Notes under the pieces: generated by a model
What the model saw: the letters and a program-made list of their open reading frames with translations, nothing else
What the model was told of the DNA's origin: nothing
Databases searched by the model: none
Shown: positions 44,301 to 53,486 of the stretch, piece after piece
How the letters are laid out: every line of letters begins with the position of its first letter
Position numbering within the stretch: position 1 is the first letter of the stretch
Program-made: the position numbers and the translations under genes
NCBI GenBank assembly: GCA_017993775.1
Contig: JAGOMA010000002.1
Location: 1 to 64,000, forward strand
DNA from: Chloroflexota bacterium
GTDB taxonomy: Bacteria > Chloroflexota > Anaerolineae > Promineifilales > Promineifilaceae
DNA length: 64,000 bases
Direction of reading: 5' to 3'

Positions 44301-46415
44301 TTACGTCAGGGGCGGAACGGCCGTGTCCTCACCCGTCATTTCAGCCACCCGCTCGTCGATGCGGCGAAACTGCCAGGTCCAGCGGGCATTGTAGAGGAAC
44401 TGGCGCAGGTCGAAGCGATTGTCGTCGGGCGAGTAGGATTCGGCGTGATAGGCAGGCGTCAGCACCGTGGATTTGTGACGGTTGATGGCGTATGAGCGAA
44501 AGAAATGTTTCACTTTCGCCGCCACTTCTTCCGGCGGCAGATGGTTCCATTCCAGCGCCAATTTCTCAAACATGGCCAGCGGGCCGCAGCGCTGAATCTT
44601 GCGCAGGCGGCCAAAGTGGCTGAGTTCCTCGTAGGTCATGCCCATGTCGGTTTCGTCTAGCTGCGTGTAGGACTCGGTGATGGGTTCCAGTTCGGCCGTA
44701 GGCGGCGCGCTGACCACGTCAGACAGCGCCGTATAGCCGCGCGTTTCCGCCGCCCAGCGCAGGAAACGGCGTAAATCAACCTTGCTGATGCCGCCGATGG
44801 GGTTGATGTCGGCGCTGGAGCAATCGTACTTGGTCAGGTAGCCGCGTAAAGCCTCATCGACATTGCCCGTGCCTAAGACGAGCAGGGAACCGGCACGGCC
44901 GTTTACCCACAACAGCAATTGCGCCAACAGGTAAGACAGCACCATCCGCTCGCGGGCCTGAATGTTTTGCAAGGCCACGTTTTCCGCCGCCGAGCCGCCA
45001 TGGACCTTGAAGCGCGGCGTCTGGCCGGTGACGCGGGTGAAGAGTGCTTGCACGGCCGTTACCACCCCATCTATCTTCATGTCCAGATGCGCCGCGCCGA
45101 TTTGCGCCGCCAGCTTTTTGGCCCGCTGGCGCGTGGCCTTGCTGCTGTTTTTTGTGCCCATGTAGGCAGTGTAGAGGATGCGCCCGGCAAATTCGGCCGG
45201 GTCGGCAGGCAGGTAATCGTCGCCCGCCCCGGCGATGCGCCGCGCGTCGGCGATGACCTGGCTGTTGCCGGCCTGCGCTTCGGCAGCGACCATCTGGCAC
45301 ATGATGCCCACCTGCGCGGCCACCGAGGAACTGTCCGCCCCGCCGGACAAGGGAATGAAAAAGCCATTCATGCCCGACCGGCGCAGGTAGTCCCACAGCC
45401 AGCAGGCCGGGCCAAAGGCGATTTCTTCTTCGGGGGTATGGTAACGGACGTCGATGGGCGGGGATGGTTGAACCGTGATGCGGGAGGCGGGATGCGTAAG
45501 GTCGAAGTCGGCGGTGATGCGCGGCACGGGGGCGGCGGCGCTGGCCTGCGCCTGGCGGCTGCCGATGGCCCCGCGGTAGGAGCGCACCTCTTCCAAATCC
45601 ACCGTGGCGGTGACTACTTCCACGTCGCGCGGCGAAAATTGGGAACCCTGGGCAACGACACGGCCGTTCACGGCAATCAGCGCGCAGCCGTCAAAGTACA
45701 ATCGCCCGCCGTCGCAGCCCTGCTGGTTGGCATAAAGGTAAATGCCGCCGCCTTTGGCCGTGGCGTTCTGGATCAGGTCGATGCGGCGGTGGAGTTTACG
45801 CAGCTCGTGGTGGCTGCCGGAGCCGTTGGCCAGGATTTCCACGCCGTCCAGCCCCAGGTAGACGTTGGGGCTGTCCACGGCGAACAATTCTTCGCAGGTC
45901 TCGGAAGCCAGCACGGTGTCGCGGGTGGCGATGGCCGCGTCGCCAAAGGGCACGGTTTCCTGGCCGGTGATGGCCCGGATGGAGCGCGGCAGGGCGAATG
46001 CTTCCACAGTCCGGCGGCGCTGCCAGGGGGCGAACCAACGCGGCTCGCGGTAGTTGCCGTCGTCGGCCAGGATCATTTTGGGGCGGATGAGGAGGATACG
46101 GCCGTTCAAGACCAGCACCCGGCAGTTATAGCGCACATTCTGGTGCATCACCGGCATGCCAATATCGCACAAAATGTCGTGGGTCAGGTCGCCGGAGAGC
46201 AGTTCGCCCAGGCATTCCCAGGAGTGACGCAGCGTGTCGCCTTCCAGAAAGGCATCCTCACAGCCGTAACCGGGGATTTCCAGCTCCGGTCCCAGGCGGT
46301 ATCTGGCCCCGGCCGCCTTCGCCTGCCGGATTGATTCGGCGATGCGCTGCAAGTTACCCTCAAAGTCCAAAGCCCATTGGTTCAGGTTACAGGTTGCCAG
46401 GGTGGTTAGCTGCAT
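44301..46415 (-). CDS. nadE: Glutamine-dependent NAD(+) synthetase
   Basis: Makes NAD from deamido-NAD with ammonia drawn from glutamine. N-terminal nitrilase-type glutaminase: glutamate in [13 protein letters not shown] (about 44), lysine in [14 protein letters not shown] (about 113) and cysteine in SETCEELF (about 176). C-terminal synthetase: P-loop [15 protein letters not shown] (about 358), [16 protein letters not shown], and [25 protein letters not shown]. 704 residues, the long form resembling eukaryotic NADSYN1 rather than the 540-residue or 270-residue bacterial forms. Ribosome-binding site GAGGAAA. Confidence 0.96.
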   Translation of the reverse strand: MQLTTLATCNLNQWALDFEGNLQRIAESIRQAKAAGARYRLGPELEIPGYGCEDAFLEGDTLRHSWECLGELLSGDLTHDILCDIGMPVMHQNVRYNCRVLVLNGRILLIRPKMILADDGNYREPRWFAPWQRRRTVEAFALPRSIRAITGQETVPFGDAAIATRDTVLASETCEELFAVDSPNVYLGLDGVEILANGSGSHHELRKLHRRIDLIQNATAKGGGIYLYANQQGCDGGRLYFDGCALIAVNGRVVAQGSQFSPRDVEVVTATVDLEEVRSYRGAIGSRQAQASAAAPVPRITADFDLTHPASRITVQPSPPIDVRYHTPEEEIAFGPACWLWDYLRRSGMNGFFIPLSGGADSSSVAAQVGIMCQMVAAEAQAGNSQVIADARRIAGAGDDYLPADPAEFAGRILYTAYMGTKNSSKATRQRAKKLAAQIGAAHLDMKIDGVVTAVQALFTRVTGQTPRFKVHGGSAAENVALQNIQARERMVLSYLLAQLLLWVNGRAGSLLVLGTGNVDEALRGYLTKYDCSSADINPIGGISKVDLRRFLRWAAETRGYTALSDVVSAPPTAELEPITESYTQLDETDMGMTYEELSHFGRLRKIQRCGPLAMFEKLALEWNHLPPEEVAAKVKHFFRSYAINRHKSTVLTPAYHAESYSPDDNRFDLRQFLYNARWTWQFRRIDERVAEMTGEDTAVPPLT

Positions 46416-46436
46416 AAGCGTTTCCTCGTCAGGGAG

Positions 46437-46495
46437 AGATTGGAGATTGCTTAATCTCCAATCTCCAGTCCCTAGTCTCTAGTGTCCAGTCCCTC
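46437..46495. repeat. GGAGATTGG repeat cluster after the epimerase gene
   Basis: GAGATTGGAGATTG is followed by the reverse CAATCTCCAGTCCC, then TAGTCTCTAGTG. It overlaps the last codons of the epimerase gene and lies between co-directional genes. Confidence 0.7.
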
Positions 46496-47467
46496 ATACG
46501 CCTGGATGATGGCGTCTATGCGCCGATCGAATTCGGCATGAACAATTTGCCGCGCCGGGTCGGCATCGTACCAGGCCATGATCTCCCGTACGCCCTGGGC
46601 GAAGGGGATAGCGGCGACAAAGTCGGGCACGGCGCGTTTGATTTTGCTGTTGTCGAAAATCATGCTGTGCATTTTGTCACCCAGCAGCCCGGCGCCCCAA
46701 TCTGGCTCGAAGCGGGCGATGAAGTCTGAGGGGATGTGGATGAGGTTAGCCTGGACGCCCGCCGCCTGGGCCACCAATTCAAAAATCTGGTTCCAGGTCA
46801 ACAGTTCATCGCCGGTGATGTGGAAGGTTTCGCCCAGGGCATGGTTGTTGCCGAGCAGGCCGACGAACGCTTTGGCGAAGTCGCGGTGATGGGTCAGCGT
46901 CCACAAAGAGGTGCCGTCGCCGTGGACGATGACTTTTTTGCCCTGGCGCATACGGTTGACGATGGTGTAGCCGCCGTCCATGGGCAGCAGGGTTTTGTCG
47001 TAGGTGTGCGACGGCCGTACCACGGTCATCGGGAAGCCATCTTGCCGGTAGGCTTGCATGAGGCGCTCTTCGCAGGCGATTTTGGCGCGGGAGTAGGCCC
47101 AGTAGGGATTGTGCAGCGGGGTTGATTCGGTGATGGGTAATTGCACGGGCGGGGTCTGGTAAGCGGAGGCGGAGCTGATGAAGATGTATTGGCGGGTACG
47201 GCCGTTAAACAACGCCAGGTCCGTTTCAATATGCTCCGGCGTAAAGGCAATCCAGTTCACCACGGCATCGAACTGCAAATCGCCCAGCGCCGCGCGCGCC
47301 GACTCCGGGTCGCGGATGTCGCCGTGCAAAACTTTGGCCCCGGCCGGCGTGGGGCGAAAACTCTGGCCCCGGTTCAATAAATACAAATCCAGGCCCCGTT
47401 CCAGGGCCAATTCGGAACAGGCGGAACTGATGATGCCTGTGCCGCCGATAAATAAGACTTTCAACAT
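46472..47467 (-). CDS. NAD-dependent epimerase/dehydratase (SDR)
   Basis: Extended short-chain dehydrogenase. [21 protein letters not shown] (residues 2-22) is the NAD-binding glycine motif in its GxxGxxS variant, ISSASAYQ carries the catalytic serine, and [15 protein letters not shown] gives YxxxK-like Tyr and Lys. Later [10 protein letters not shown] and [19 protein letters not shown] are typical of nucleotide-sugar epimerases and chloroplast-type RNA-binding relatives. 331 residues. The ATG at 47467 is preferred to a GTG at 47476. Substrate unknown. Confidence 0.9.
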   Translation of the reverse strand: MLKVLFIGGTGIISSACSELALERGLDLYLLNRGQSFRPTPAGAKVLHGDIRDPESARAALGDLQFDAVVNWIAFTPEHIETDLALFNGRTRQYIFISSASAYQTPPVQLPITESTPLHNPYWAYSRAKIACEERLMQAYRQDGFPMTVVRPSHTYDKTLLPMDGGYTIVNRMRQGKKVIVHGDGTSLWTLTHHRDFAKAFVGLLGNNHALGETFHITGDELLTWNQIFELVAQAAGVQANLIHIPSDFIARFEPDWGAGLLGDKMHSMIFDNSKIKRAVPDFVAAIPFAQGVREIMAWYDADPARQIVHAEFDRRIDAIIQAYEGLDTRD

Positions 47468-47634
47468 GGGTTTCACTTATCCTATGGTAAACGCTTTTAC
47501 AAGTGACATGAACTGCTGAAATCATATCGAATTGCCTGATCCGCGCCAAATGGCGGCCAGATTTCTCGCCCGAATCTGCTACAATGGCGCCTTCCTGGGC
47601 CAAAACAAACGATGGTAAACACATGGAGGTTGTG

Positions 47635-48186
47635 ATGCTTGTTGGAAAGAAAGTGATTTTGCGCACGCTGCGCACCGCCGATTTGGACGTTTTGTATGAC
47701 CTGGCCGCCGACGTGCGGGATTTGGGCGATTATTACCCGCTCAGCCTGCCCTCGGATATTCGCTGGCGCAATCAGTACAGCGAAACCGGCTGGTGGGAAG
47801 CGGACCGAGGCGGCTTGCTGATTACCAACCATGCCGGAAACATTGTGGGACAGGTTGGTTATTTTCCAGCAGCCAGCTATCTGAGTACGTATGAGATTGC
47901 TTACCGGCTGTACGGCCGTGCGCATTGGGGTCAGGGCTACATGAGCGAAGCGGCGCAGCTGATGGTGGCTTACCTGTTCGACGTGAAACCGGTGAACCGG
48001 CTGCAAGCGACCATCTTCCCGGACAACGTCGCCTCACGCAAAGTGCTGGAGAAGTGCGGCTTCCAGACGGAGGGCCTTATGCGCCAGGTGGTGTTCCACC
48101 AGGGCGCGCTGCGCGATCTGGAACTGCTGGCCGTCCTGCGCGGCGACCATGTGCCGCTGAAGGAATTGCTGGCCGAGCAGGTTTGA
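47635..48186 (+). CDS. GNAT acetyltransferase of the RimJ/RimL type
   Basis: A 183-residue enzyme. It follows the RimJ/L family order: KKVILRTLRTADLDVLYDLAAD, IVGQVGYFP, YEIAYRLYGRAHWGQGYMSEAAQLMVAYLF (acetyl-CoA motif), and ATIFPDNVASRKVLEKCGFQTEG. The ATG at 47635 has the ribosome-binding site GGAGG. Earlier in-frame ATGs exist. Acceptor, a protein N-terminus or a small amine, is not known. Confidence 0.92.
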   Translation: MLVGKKVILRTLRTADLDVLYDLAADVRDLGDYYPLSLPSDIRWRNQYSETGWWEADRGGLLITNHAGNIVGQVGYFPAASYLSTYEIAYRLYGRAHWGQGYMSEAAQLMVAYLFDVKPVNRLQATIFPDNVASRKVLEKCGFQTEGLMRQVVFHQGALRDLELLAVLRGDHVPLKELLAEQV

Positions 48187-48191
48187 TGAGT

Positions 48192-48225
48192 CGGATTGGT
48201 TCAATCTTGGAGATTGAACCAATCT
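48192..48225. repeat. Paired palindrome variant AGATTGAACCAATCT
   Basis: GATTGGTTCAATCT and AGATTGAACCAATC, separated by TGG, form an inverted pair; a variant of the AGATTGGWCCAATCT family, right after the GNAT stop codon. Confidence 0.75.
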
Positions 48226-48266
48226 TGAATGTAATTCATCGCCTGACCTAAAATCTGCCCCCAGGC

Positions 48267-48304
48267 AAAAAAGAACACGCCGTGTTGCTTGAACCAACAC
48301 GGCG
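48267..48304 (-). terminator. Terminator of the cytochrome operon
   Basis: On the minus strand, CGCCGTGTTG (48304-48295) pairs with CAACACGGCG (48287-48278), followed by TGTTCTTTTTT (48277-48267). Confidence 0.88.
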
Positions 48305-48332
48305 CGTTTGGACCAGCAGCACCATAAAACGA

Positions 48333-50060
48333 TTACTTCTCCGGTGCGCCGGCGGCTATCCACCCCTCCAGAGCAGCCAGTTCCTCGTCCAATACCTGCC
48401 CAAAATGCTCGCGCGGCTCCGATTGGCGCTGGATGAGCAGGCTGTTGGCCGGGTCGCCGGGAATTATCACCGGACCATCCTTGCCGCCAGCCATCATGCT
48501 GGCATAGCTGCTCAGGTCCAGTCCGGCTTCCGCCTCGGGGCCGCTGTGACAGAAGACGCAACGGCCGTTAAACATCGCCCTGAATGTCCCCTCATACGTC
48601 CGGGCCACCCCTTCCAGCAAATATGGGCTGGTATTCTGCAAAATATAAATTTGCCGGGCCAGCACCGGCGCCAATTCCGGCGAATCGAAACCGGTATACA
48701 CCCATTCTGAGGCATGGCAGGCCGAATTGCCGCAGAAAGAACCATCCACCGGCGGCTTGCCCGCCAACTGCGTGTAATCCATATCCGGATCATCCGGGAC
48801 ATGGCAGGCGGCGCAGGAGGTGTCAATCGCCTGGCCATGCAGCCCGATCCAACTGCTGTGGGTGTGCGACGTGGGTTCCGGTCCGCGCACCAGTTCAATT
48901 TGCGTCACCAACGTCTGGTTGTCGATTACCACCGGAACAGCGTGGCACATATTGCACTCCAGGCGAATCGCTTCTTCTGTGCCGGTGAGATGTTTACCAT
49001 CGTGGCAGCGGAAGCAGCCGGGGAAATCTTTGTGCCCCAGGTTATCCGGGTGCGTGTTCCAATCCAATTTTTGTTCTGGAAAAACAATCTGGCTATTGAT
49101 GTCGGTCAGCGTGGAAATGGCTTGTTGGATGGCGTCGCCTTTTTCGGCGGCGATTTCCGGGTAATTATCCGTATAAAAGTCTGCCAGGGTGGAGAGGGCG
49201 GCAACGGCCGTTTCGTTATCCGGATAAGAAGCTCGCAAAAGTGCGACCGACTGCTGGCGAATATCCGGCAGGTCACGATCCATAAGGTTTTTGGTCAGGG
49301 CTTCATCTACCGCTTCTTCCGGCTGGGGGATGGCGTGAGTAATGCGATTGTGACAGGTGATGCAATCCATCTGCTCAAGCGTGGTTCCGGCAATATCGTC
49401 AGGGGTAACGCCAGAGGCGATGTCGTAATATTCGGTGACTGTGCCATCGGCGTCCACAGTGCGGACGTAGGGAATGTCTTGTTCCAGCTCGTCCGTGGCC
49501 ATGTACCAGACTTCATTTTCAATGTGCCAATGAATTCCCCGCCCCAACCCTTGCCGCTGGCTGCCGCCGCCTGTCTTTAAAATGAGCAAAATACGCTCCA
49601 GCGAATTGGCGTCGAGATTGTCAAAGTGCTGAATTTCGCGCAGGCTGTCATCGGAGAATTTTTCCGGAAAATGGCAGGTTTCGCACGATTCGCGGGCCGG
49701 GCGCATGGCGCGTGTATAAATAGGGTACTCGTAGCGCTGGGTAATGTTCAGAAATACGTGGCGCAAATCGCCAGCCTTGCGTGTAAATTGGGTGGTCACC
49801 ACATCACGGCCGATGTGGCATTCTACGCAGCGCACGCGCGCGTGGGGCGAGTGCAGGTAGGCGCTGTATTCGGGCGGCATGGTGTGGCAGGCGGTGCCGC
49901 AAAATTCAGGCGAGTTGGTGTAGGTCCATGCCTCGACGCTGCCATAAGTTACGGCTAAGGTCAGAACGCCCAGAAGCGCGAACGGCAGAATGCGAATCCA
50001 GAGCGAGCTTCCCGCCGGCGGGAAGAAGAAGTTTTTAATGGCGTTGATTAGTTTACGCAT
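48333..50060 (-). CDS. NapC/NirT-type multihaem cytochrome c, about nine haems
   Basis: Membrane-anchored electron-transfer protein of 575 residues. After a hydrophobic anchor (about 24-44, ILPFALLGVLTLAVTYGSVEA) the first site is CGTACH (CX3CH) in the NapC/NirT-like FCGTACHTMPPEYSAY. Seven CX2CH sites follow (CVECH, CETCH, CITCH, CFRCH, CNMCH, CAACH, CVFCH) and one CX4CH (CGNSACH). The last 60 residues resemble a c-type domain with MAGGKDGPVIIPGDP. NapC proteins take electrons from quinol to periplasmic or extracellular reductases; here the partner is likely the lipoprotein encoded upstream. It is 24 bp after that gene. Ribosome-binding site GAGGAAA. Confidence 0.93.
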   Translation of the reverse strand: MRKLINAIKNFFFPPAGSSLWIRILPFALLGVLTLAVTYGSVEAWTYTNSPEFCGTACHTMPPEYSAYLHSPHARVRCVECHIGRDVVTTQFTRKAGDLRHVFLNITQRYEYPIYTRAMRPARESCETCHFPEKFSDDSLREIQHFDNLDANSLERILLILKTGGGSQRQGLGRGIHWHIENEVWYMATDELEQDIPYVRTVDADGTVTEYYDIASGVTPDDIAGTTLEQMDCITCHNRITHAIPQPEEAVDEALTKNLMDRDLPDIRQQSVALLRASYPDNETAVAALSTLADFYTDNYPEIAAEKGDAIQQAISTLTDINSQIVFPEQKLDWNTHPDNLGHKDFPGCFRCHDGKHLTGTEEAIRLECNMCHAVPVVIDNQTLVTQIELVRGPEPTSHTHSSWIGLHGQAIDTSCAACHVPDDPDMDYTQLAGKPPVDGSFCGNSACHASEWVYTGFDSPELAPVLARQIYILQNTSPYLLEGVARTYEGTFRAMFNGRCVFCHSGPEAEAGLDLSSYASMMAGGKDGPVIIPGDPANSLLIQRQSEPREHFGQVLDEELAALEGWIAAGAPEK

Positions 50061-50084
50061 GATGTTTCCTCTTGGGCCAGGGAA

Positions 50085-51350
50085 TTACGGCTGGGGAGTG
50101 GGGGTTACGGCCGTTTCCGGCGTTGGGCTGGGTTCCGGCGTCGGCGTTGGGCTGGTGTGGTAGCCTTCAGCGGCGGCGGCTAAAGCAGACAGATCTTGCG
50201 CGGCAGCGATACGGCCGTTGTGGCAGTGGCCACACGCATACTGCAACGTCAGATACGGCTTCACCACCGAGCCATCAGCGTTAAACTGCGGCGCATCCGG
50301 GTCCGTATTGATGGCAAATTGGTGCGAGCGCACATCGGCCGTAAACAGCGCCAGATTCCCCTGCGCCGACAAGGCCATCGGCGGCATATGGCAGTCGATA
50401 CAATCCATGCCCAAATGTTTCCGCACGTTTTGCACCGCTTCGTTTTGCCAATGGCAGCTTTCGCACACCTGGCGAATGCTCCGGTTCGGGTTCACCGTCT
50501 CATCGGCAAACACGGCGCTGGCGTGAGGATCGTGGCAGTCGATGCAGTCCAGGGCAAAATGGCGCGAATTGTACAGGTCTGCGAATTGAAGTTGGTGGTC
50601 CTCAAACCCGTCGCCGGCGTGCATGACGGTCGGGTCATCTTTGGCATGGCACTGACCGCACAATTGGGAGTCGCGGTCTACCATCATCTGCACCCCCGGC
50701 GGATCCTCGGCGTGGCGGCTGCCCGGCCCATGGCACCGTTCGCACTGAACCCCGGCAAACGCCCAGGTTCCCGCAATGCCCGCCAGATTATCCTGGTGGC
50801 CTTGAGGCGCAAACCCGGTGGTGTGGCAGACGCCGCAGTCAAACTGAAGCTGTTCGCCGGGGTGATAGGCGACCCATCCGGCCGGCGCGTCGATGGCCTC
50901 ATTGGCGAAATTGTACTGCGTGGCCGCGTCAGCGCCGCCGGTGAGCAAATAGCCATCCTGGCCCACAAACCGCGCTTTCCAGCCAAAGCCGCTGATGAGA
51001 TAGGCAATATCATCCCAGGTCATGCCTTCCGGCGGGCCAGGAATGCCGCCGGTGATGTCGGTAAAAGGCATTTCCGGCGGCTGCCCTTTTTCAATTTTGG
51101 TTAAAGCAAATGAGTGTCCCGAGAGAGAAAACTTGGCGTACGCATCTTCGTGGCATTCGCCACACTTTTCTGCGCCGATATATTCCTGATTGGCAGTCGC
51201 ATCTTGCCCAGCCGGACCTATCGGCCCTAATGGTCCCGGCGCCCCAGCCGGACCAACTGGTCCTGGTACTCCCTGGCTCCCCGTACACCCAACTAAAAAA
51301 AGCATTACCATCCCTAGAAAAATCAACAGGCGGATCGGTGTACGGCGCAT
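50085..51350 (-). CDS. Octahaem lipoprotein with collagen-like spacer
   Basis: A 421-residue exported electron-transfer protein. Signal peptide with lipobox LVGC (Cys22). Residues 24-50 are nine Gly-X-Y triplets (GSQ-GVP-GPV-GPA...GQD), a collagen-like spacer. Then eight CX2CH haem sites: CGECH, CGVCH, CERCH, CGQCH, CIDCH, CESCH, CIDCH, CGHCH; the part CGECHEDAYAKFSLSGHSFAL is typical of the cytochrome c554-like or doubled CXXCH family. The tail is Pro/Thr-rich (PTPTPEPSPTPETAV). First gene of the cytochrome operon; ribosome-binding site AAGGAGG. The upstream gap (51351-51627) shows no gene. Confidence 0.93.
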   Translation of the reverse strand: MRRTPIRLLIFLGMVMLFLVGCTGSQGVPGPVGPAGAPGPLGPIGPAGQDATANQEYIGAEKCGECHEDAYAKFSLSGHSFALTKIEKGQPPEMPFTDITGGIPGPPEGMTWDDIAYLISGFGWKARFVGQDGYLLTGGADAATQYNFANEAIDAPAGWVAYHPGEQLQFDCGVCHTTGFAPQGHQDNLAGIAGTWAFAGVQCERCHGPGSRHAEDPPGVQMMVDRDSQLCGQCHAKDDPTVMHAGDGFEDHQLQFADLYNSRHFALDCIDCHDPHASAVFADETVNPNRSIRQVCESCHWQNEAVQNVRKHLGMDCIDCHMPPMALSAQGNLALFTADVRSHQFAINTDPDAPQFNADGSVVKPYLTLQYACGHCHNGRIAAAQDLSALAAAAEGYHTSPTPTPEPSPTPETAVTPTPQP

Positions 51351-51627
51351 TTTGCAACCTCCTTGGAAATATATGGGGAAATGGAAAATAACAGACGAAC
51401 TTGTGCATCGTAAACAAAGGTACTGGGTAAAAGATACGTCTATATGTCATGAAAACAAGTGATATTTGTCATTGATTTTCGTGTGGATTGGTGCATGTGG
51501 GCGGCACAGCCTTTGGCGAGCGCCCGTCCGGGCAGCGGTTTGGCGATTCTACCTATGGGATCGTTCCCACAGTGAACGGCCGGTCGGGGTATAATGAGTG
51601 GCAAGAATTTATGGAGGATGACCACCC

Positions 51628-52362
51628 ATGCCCATTCGACAAGACCCTGAAGACAGCGAACTAACCGCCTTGCTGGATTTTGCCGGCGACCTGACCGGCA
51701 AGAAGGTATTAGAAATCGGCTGCGGCGACGGCCGTCTCACTTTCCGTTATGCCGCCCAGGCCGCCCTCGTCCACGCCATCGACCCATCCGAGAAGAAGAT
51801 AGCCAAAGCGCGCCAAAAACTGCCGTCGGCGCTGCACGGCCGTGTTGAATTTTGGGCTACGGGCATCGAGAATTTTTTCGCGCCGGAAAAGTACGACCTG
51901 GCGCTGCTTTCCTGGTCGTTGTGATGAATTGAACCGGAGAGCATGGTTCATGCTCTGGAGCAGATTCACTTTTTGCTGAAGGGAAACGGCCGTCTCATCG
52001 ACATCCATCCGCCGCCAGAACCGCCGCCCATCTTTGTGCGCCTGGGCGCAGACCGCTACCCGGTTGGCTGGGTGCGCGAAGCCGACGATTACTGCGAATA
52101 TGCCCAGGCCGACGACGCTCTGGACGAGGTGGTAGCGCGCGGGCTGTATCGCTGGGAACAGCGCGGCCGTTTTGCCTTCGTCACTTACGCCGATTCCATC
52201 GCCGACCTGCAAACCCATCTGGCCGAAACCTGGAACGACGCCATCATCGAGGACCGCGTCGTCCAGCGGACGGAAGAGTTGATGGCCTCCGTCGAGCCGG
52301 ACAAAGAGGTGATTTTGCACGAGGTGATCCAGATTGCGCGGTTGAGTATGGGTAACGGTTAG
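51628..52362 (+). pseudogene. Class I SAM methyltransferase interrupted by two consecutive in-frame TGA codons
   Basis: The N-terminal part (51628-51924) is a clear SAM-binding domain: KKVLEIGCGDGRLTFRYA (about 31-48), AIDPSEKKIAKARQ, and DLALLSWSL. It stops at TGA (51922-51924), and the next codon is also TGA (51925-51927). The same frame then reads on without a break: IEPESMVHALEQIHFLLKGNGRLIDIHP and a further 110 residues, which is the expected second half of the methyltransferase fold. A perfect 7-bp hairpin follows (51938-51956). Explanations are a pseudogene, two separate chains (an ATG at 51943 with GGAG upstream), or recoding of TGA, for instance as selenocysteine. The -10-like TATAAT (51590-51595) and ribosome-binding site GGAGG precede the first ATG. 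Confidence 0.8.
51934..51958 (+). other. Stem-loop after the tandem TGA codons
   Basis: AGAGCAT (51938-51944) pairs perfectly with ATGCTCT (51950-51956) around GGTTC; CC and GG outside can extend it with a small bulge. The first loop G is 18 nt after the second TGA and 21 nt after the first, within the 16-37-nt window described for bacterial SECIS elements, which also need a G at the start of the loop. Similarity to a SECIS is by eye only. Confidence 0.5.
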
Positions 52363-52374
52363 GAATGAAAAACT

Positions 52375-52440
52375 TGCAGAATTGAGAATTGGAGACTGGA
52401 GACTGGGGACTGGTTCAATCTGTAATCTCTAATCTCATTT
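52375..52440. repeat. GGAGACTGG/AATCTC repeat cluster
   Basis: GAATTGGAGACTGGAGACTGGGGACTGG then a reverse segment AATCTGTAATCTCTAATCTC. Between the methyltransferase and glycosyltransferase genes. Confidence 0.7.
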
Positions 52441-52520
52441 AGATATTTATCGGGGTTCCGTAACAGGAACGAGACACGGCCGTTAGGGCAAATTATGGGC
52501 TTTGGGCTACAATCTTTGAC

Positions 52521-53486
52521 GTGAAATGCATCATTCAGATCCCCTGTTTTAACGAAGCGGAAACGCTGCCAGAGACCCTGGCCGGTTTGCCGCAAAGCAT
52601 TCCGGGCATCGACTGCCTGGAACTGCTGGTGATTGACGATGGCAGCGCGGACGACACGGCCGTACTCGCCCAATCGCTTGGCGTCCACCACGTCATCCGC
52701 CACCGGCAAAATCTGGGACTGGCCCGCGCCTTCCAGACCGGGCTGGACGCCTGCTTGCGCCTGGGCGCGGACATCATCGTCAACACCGACGCCGACAACC
52801 AATATCCCGGCCGCTACATCCCGGAATTGGTGGCCCCGGTGCTTGCCGGGCAGGCCGACATTGTGATCGCCGACCGGCAGGTGGGCAAAATCGCCCACTT
52901 CTCGCCGGTGAAGCGCGCGCTGCAAAAGCTGGGCAGCTGGCTGGTGCGCACGGTCAGCGGCACGCGAGTTCCCGATGCGGCCAGCGGCTTTCGCGCTTAC
53001 TCGCGGGAGGCGGCGCTGCGGTTGAACATTCTGACGCGCTTCAGCTACACGCTGGAAACCATCATCCAGGCGGGCAAGCTGGGGCTGGCGGTGGTGAGTG
53101 TGCCCATTGAGACGAATGAGACGGAACGGCCGTCGCGCCTGCAAAAAAATATGTGGCACTTCATCAAAGCCCAGGCCGGCACCATCATGCGCCTGTATGC
53201 CTTTTACGAACCGCTGCGCACCTTTAGCTACCTCGCCCTGCCCTTTTTGCTGGCCGGGATGTTCACCTGGCTGCGTTTTGTGTATTTTGTGCTCGTCGGG
53301 GAGAGCGGCACGGGGCGCTACATCCAGTCGATCACCATCGGCACTGGCCTGCTGCTGGTGGGCGTGATCACCCTGCTGTTTGGCATCCAGGCCGACATCG
53401 CCAGCAAGCACCGCCAGCTTACTCAGGAAATGCTCTACCGGCTGAAAAAGTTGGAATTGCAGCAAGAAGGAAAAGAGCCAGAATGA
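52521..53486 (+). CDS. Family-2 glycosyltransferase (dolichyl-phosphate mannose synthase-like)
   Basis: Transfers a sugar from a nucleotide donor to polyprenyl phosphate or a related acceptor at the inner membrane face. IIQIPCFNEAETLPETLA is the GT-A start, LLVIDDGSADDTAV and NTDADNQYPGRYI (DxD, about 90-102) bind donor and metal, and ASGFRAYSREAALRL follows. Two C-terminal membrane helices (about 235-262, 275-296) anchor it. 321 residues. A TACAAT-like box lies 10-15 bp before the ATG. It overlaps the MNT gene by 4 bp. Confidence 0.93.
   Translation: MKCIIQIPCFNEAETLPETLAGLPQSIPGIDCLELLVIDDGSADDTAVLAQSLGVHHVIRHRQNLGLARAFQTGLDACLRLGADIIVNTDADNQYPGRYIPELVAPVLAGQADIVIADRQVGKIAHFSPVKRALQKLGSWLVRTVSGTRVPDAASGFRAYSREAALRLNILTRFSYTLETIIQAGKLGLAVVSVPIETNETERPSRLQKNMWHFIKAQAGTIMRLYAFYEPLRTFSYLALPFLLAGMFTWLRFVYFVLVGESGTGRYIQSITIGTGLLLVGVITLLFGIQADIASKHRQLTQEMLYRLKKLELQQEGKEPE

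Noticed and set aside
44919..46334. A 470-codon plus-strand open frame opposite nadE
   Set aside because: A shadow of the NAD synthetase gene without start signals or recognisable domains.
52359..53465. A 368-codon minus-strand open frame opposite the glycosyltransferase gene
   Set aside because: Low-complexity Gln/His/Ala sequence typical of antisense frames; the plus-strand enzyme has clear GT-A motifs.
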